From positions 1 to 15,350 of the forward strand of contig CALFTK010000002.1 of NCBI GenBank assembly GCA_937916465.1: DNA of 15,350 nucleotides, in the 5' to 3' direction. A model generated the notes under the pieces. It saw nothing but the letters and a program-made list of their open reading frames with translations. It searched no databases and was not told the DNA's origin. Shown here piece by piece: positions 13,101 to 15,350 of this stretch (position 1 is the first letter of the stretch; the number at the start of each line of letters is the position of its first letter). Source of the stretch: an uncultured Bacteroidales bacterium (GTDB lineage Bacteria; Bacteroidota; Bacteroidia; Bacteroidales; Bacteroidaceae). Made by a program: the position numbers and the translations under genes.

Positions 13101-14252
13101 CTAAATCCTTCTACTTATTCTCTGAATCATAATAGCCAGTATTGCGGCAAACATTAAGCAAAAATATGGCATAAGTGATATTGATATGGTGTTGACAATG
13201 ATTCCGAATAGGGCAGGGATGATAATAGAACCGGCAGATGCCATAGCCAATTGACAACCTATTAATAATTGTGAACCATTGTTGCCGCAGATGGCTGGAG
13301 AATAGTGAACCATGCTTGGAAAGATAGGGCCACAACCCATACCTGCAACTATTATCAGTGAATAGAGTAATAGCCCTTCTATTCCGGGAATAATCATAAC
13401 CAATAAAGAGAGTATGGTAATTGTAGTTCCTGTAATGATCAATTTAATATCACCTAGTCTTTCAGAAATAATTCCGGATAGGAATCTGCCTAATGCTATT
13501 CCTATGTAAAACAGCATACCACATTTTGTTGCAGAGACCAAATCAACTTCTTTAATGGTTGATAGGTAAGTAGTTGTCCATAAGCCCATTGTGGTCTCTA
13601 TTGCACAATAACAAAAGAAGGCAGAAAGTGATGCTTTTACGCCGGGGATTTTTATTAGTTCTTTAAATGAGAGCGGTTGTTCTTCTTGATCTTCATTGTT
13701 GTTATTATCTCTCTTCCATAATGGTATAGAGAATAGCAATACTGCAACAAGTATAAATTGGAAATAGGCTATAGCTCTGTATCCCTGCGTCCAAACACCT
13801 CCGTTTTCAATGAACGAACCCATGATGAGTGGGCTTATTATGGTTCCTATACCCCAGAAACAGTGTAAGAAGTTCATGTGGTTGGATTTGTAGTGTGTTG
13901 CTACATAGTTGTTAAGAGATGCATCTACACAACCGCCACCCAGTCCGTAGGGTAGTGCAAGCAGGCATAATGTAGTAAAACTTCCGGCAATGGAAAAACC
14001 AAACATAGTGATGGCTGTAAGTGCTACGGACAGCACTAATACGTACCCTGTCCCAAGTTTGCGTATTATTCTGTCGCTTGCTATGCTGGAAATCATTGTG
14101 CCTGAATATATTAGCATTGTGATTATGCCGGCTGAACCTTCAGGTACATTGAATGTTCTGAACATCGATGGCCAAGCTGCACCTAAAACAGAATCGGGTA
14201 AACCTAATGAAATGAATGCTATATATATAAGAATGAGCAGGATATAGTACAT
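13101..14252 (-). CDS. Major facilitator superfamily transporter
   Basis: A 383-residue integral membrane protein with about twelve hydrophobic spans and a charged central loop (WKRDNNNNEDQEEQPLSFKEL, around 180-200) dividing two six-helix halves. The first half has the short basic loop between TM2 and TM3 (SDRIIRKLGTGYV, 58-70) typical of the MFS. The segment LPYGLGGGCVDASLNNYVA (~99-117), with its small-residue/Asn pattern, and the opening SLGLPDSVLGAAWPSM recall sugar-porter relatives such as the FucP-like group. It probably exchanges or imports a small solute across the inner membrane; the substrate cannot be named. The stop codon is one base away from that of the radical-SAM gene on the opposite strand, and no terminator is seen between them. 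The promoter is at 14280-14288. Confidence 0.9.
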   Translation of the reverse strand: MYYILLILIYIAFISLGLPDSVLGAAWPSMFRTFNVPEGSAGIITMLIYSGTMISSIASDRIIRKLGTGYVLVLSVALTAITMFGFSIAGSFTTLCLLALPYGLGGGCVDASLNNYVATHYKSNHMNFLHCFWGIGTIISPLIMGSFIENGGVWTQGYRAIAYFQFILVAVLLFSIPLWKRDNNNNEDQEEQPLSFKELIKIPGVKASLSAFFCYCAIETTMGLWTTTYLSTIKEVDLVSATKCGMLFYIGIALGRFLSGIISERLGDIKLIITGTTITILSLLVMIIPGIEGLLLYSLIIVAGMGCGPIFPSMVHYSPAICGNNGSQLLIGCQLAMASAGSIIIPALFGIIVNTISISLMPYFCLMFAAILAIMIQRISRRI

Positions 14253-14279
14253 AACTTGTTAAGTGTTGTTTTTGTAGAT

Positions 14280-14288
14280 GCAAAAGTA
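14280..14288 (-). promoter_or_regulatory. Bacteroidetes -7 promoter element for the MFS gene
   Basis: The minus strand reads TACTTTTGC, an exact TAnnTTTGC match about 28 bases before the ATG. A CTTG (minus strand, 14305-14308) lies 16 bases upstream, a weak -33 candidate. Confidence 0.55.
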
Positions 14289-14338
14289 GGTGTTTTTTTA
14301 ATGGCAAGGTATTAATTTAACATTATAAACTTATTAAA

Positions 14339-15268
14339 ATGAAAAAACTGACAGATTTTAGAACAATATCAGAGCAGTGGTGCAATGATAAGCGATTCTA
14401 TGTTAAGAAATCTACATTTGCAACTTATATGCAGATAGTGGAGAAGCATCTTTTGCCTTATTTTGGCGATAAAAAAGTTGTAAATGAGAAGTGTGTTCAG
14501 AGTTTTGTTCTGTTAAAACTCGATGATGGGTTGAGTAGAAAGAGTGTAAAAGATATGTTGATGGTGCTAAAAATGATTTTGAGTTTTGCGGAAAAACACC
14601 ATTCCTGGGTACATAAGGAATTTGATGTTCGTTTTCCCATGGAACATAACAAGAAGGAGGTGGAGGTGTTTTCCAAGATTGATCAGCGCCGCATAATGGA
14701 TTATGTGAAAGAGAATATGTCATATAAAAATTTGGGGATATTTATTTGTCTTAGTACCGGATTGAGGATAGGGGAGATTTGCGCTCTCACATGGAATGAT
14801 ATAGATGTAAAACACGAAACTATTACCATAAACAAGACTATTCAAAGAATATATTCGCCTAACAATACAAATGGAAATACAGAACTAATACTGGATACAC
14901 CTAAAACAAAGAATTCAATCAGGGTGGTACCTATGTCTGAAGAGTTGATAGGTATAATAAAGCCGATAAAGGCGAGATGCTTTTGTAACTCTTATTTTAT
15001 TCTAACAAATACCAGTGTTCCCACAGAGCCACGTACATATAGAAATTATTATAAAAAATTGCTTATAAAATTGGGGGTTCCATTTTTGAAATTTCACTGC
15101 TTGAGGCATAGTTTTGCAACTCGTTGTATAGAGGGTAAATGTGACTATAAAACTGTGAGTGTCTTGTTGGGACATTCAAATATAAGTACTACTTTGAATT
15201 TGTATGTCCATCCAAATATGGAGCAAAAAAAGAGGTGTATAGAGCAGATGTGCAGAGTTCTTAGGTAG
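14339..15268 (+). CDS. Tyrosine recombinase/integrase
   Basis: A site-specific DNA recombinase that cuts and joins strands through a tyrosine. Residues ~7-90 are a SAM-like core-binding domain (TFATYMQIVEKHLLPYFGDK, then RKSVKDMLMVLKMILSFAEK). The catalytic domain follows with a full set of residues: R143 in STGLRIGEICALTW, K189 or K191 in DTPKTKNSIRVVPM, H253 and R256 in HCLRHSFATR, H279 in LLGHSNISTT, and nucleophile Y289 in LYVHPNM. At 309 residues it is shorter than the ~400-residue integrases of Bacteroides conjugative elements and has no obvious arm-binding domain. It could be the integrase of a mobile island whose body lies to the right, or a solitary invertase. The codon frame is intact, so it may be active. 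An IS-like end begins about 25 bases downstream, and no excisionase or att repeats are visible in the window. Confidence 0.93.
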   Translation: MKKLTDFRTISEQWCNDKRFYVKKSTFATYMQIVEKHLLPYFGDKKVVNEKCVQSFVLLKLDDGLSRKSVKDMLMVLKMILSFAEKHHSWVHKEFDVRFPMEHNKKEVEVFSKIDQRRIMDYVKENMSYKNLGIFICLSTGLRIGEICALTWNDIDVKHETITINKTIQRIYSPNNTNGNTELILDTPKTKNSIRVVPMSEELIGIIKPIKARCFCNSYFILTNTSVPTEPRTYRNYYKKLLIKLGVPFLKFHCLRHSFATRCIEGKCDYKTVSVLLGHSNISTTLNLYVHPNMEQKKRCIEQMCRVLR

Positions 15269-15290
15269 ATGAAAAAAAGAGAGTCCGAAC

Positions 15291-15350
15291 TGATCTGAAG
15301 TGACCCCAAAAGTTTAGACAAAAAACTTTTGGGGTTTCATTATGCACAAA
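15291..15350 (+). mobile_element. Left end of an insertion sequence, probably IS3-family, cut by the window edge
   Basis: The sequence from about 15291 (TGATCTGAAG TGACCCC) has the look of the terminal inverted repeats of Bacteroidales IS3-family elements, which commonly contain a CCCCAAAAGTT core. It contains a perfect 13-bp inverted repeat: ACCCCAAAAGTTT (15303-15315) with AAACTTTTGGGGT (15323-15335), loop of 7. An ATG at 15342 begins M-H-K and may be the first transposase ORF. The exact outer boundary (15291, 15296 or 15301) cannot be fixed without the other end or target duplications. Confidence 0.55.

Noticed and set aside
14412..14723. Open frame of 103 residues opposite the integrase
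   Set aside because: Shadow frame; the integrase on the other strand has all its catalytic residues.
1..15350. CRISPR array, toxin-antitoxin or defence island
   Set aside because: No regularly spaced repeats, Cas-like proteins or known defence domains were seen in any supported gene.

Overview
The window looks like a chromosomal segment of a low-GC member of the Bacteroidales (Bacteroides/Prevotella-like). Four things support this. TAnnTTTGC elements, the Bacteroidetes -7 promoter consensus, stand before at least six transcription units. Purine-rich Shine-Dalgarno sites are largely absent. The gene families are typical of the order: a TPR/one-TM/HTH-like regulator, GT3 glycogen synthase next to a DUF3417-type alpha-glucan phosphorylase, a DUF4369-thioredoxin lipoprotein, and a secreted GH43. 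The genus is an inference.

Layout: (1) 1-1186, the 3' part of a TPR/transmembrane regulator gene, broken by an apparent one-base deletion near 614. (2) 1206-5588, a two-gene glycogen operon (GT3 synthase, GT35 phosphorylase) with its own promoter, ending in a strong hairpin shared with the convergent neighbour. (3) 5628-9318, a minus-strand housekeeping block read from right to left: ZIP metal transporter, tRNA-Ala(GGC), ruvC, prs, and a thioredoxin-like lipoprotein. (4) 9398-10037, a nitroreductase-family gene behind a perfect 7-bp dyad and followed by a bidirectional terminator. (5) 10036-11613, a secreted GH43 glycosidase. (6) 11702-13099, a YhhQ-type queuosine-precursor transporter whose last codons overlap a small radical-SAM-like gene that resembles queuine lyase (QueL). 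(7) 13101-14252, an MFS transporter facing it tail to tail. (8) 14339-15350, a tyrosine recombinase followed by what looks like the left end of an IS3-family insertion sequence, cut by the window edge.

The most interesting unit is the transporter/radical-SAM pair. It reads as a compact queuosine-salvage cassette that would import queuine or a precursor and convert queuine to preQ1. Two features add to it: the iron-sulfur cysteines are spaced C-x4-C-x2-C instead of the usual C-x3-C-x2-C, and a 54-nt two-tier inverted repeat lies inside the first codons of the transporter gene. The glycogen pair would build and degrade alpha-glucan reserves. The remaining genes are mostly ordinary housekeeping or nutrient-uptake functions. 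No CRISPR array, toxin-antitoxin pair or recognisable defence system was seen.
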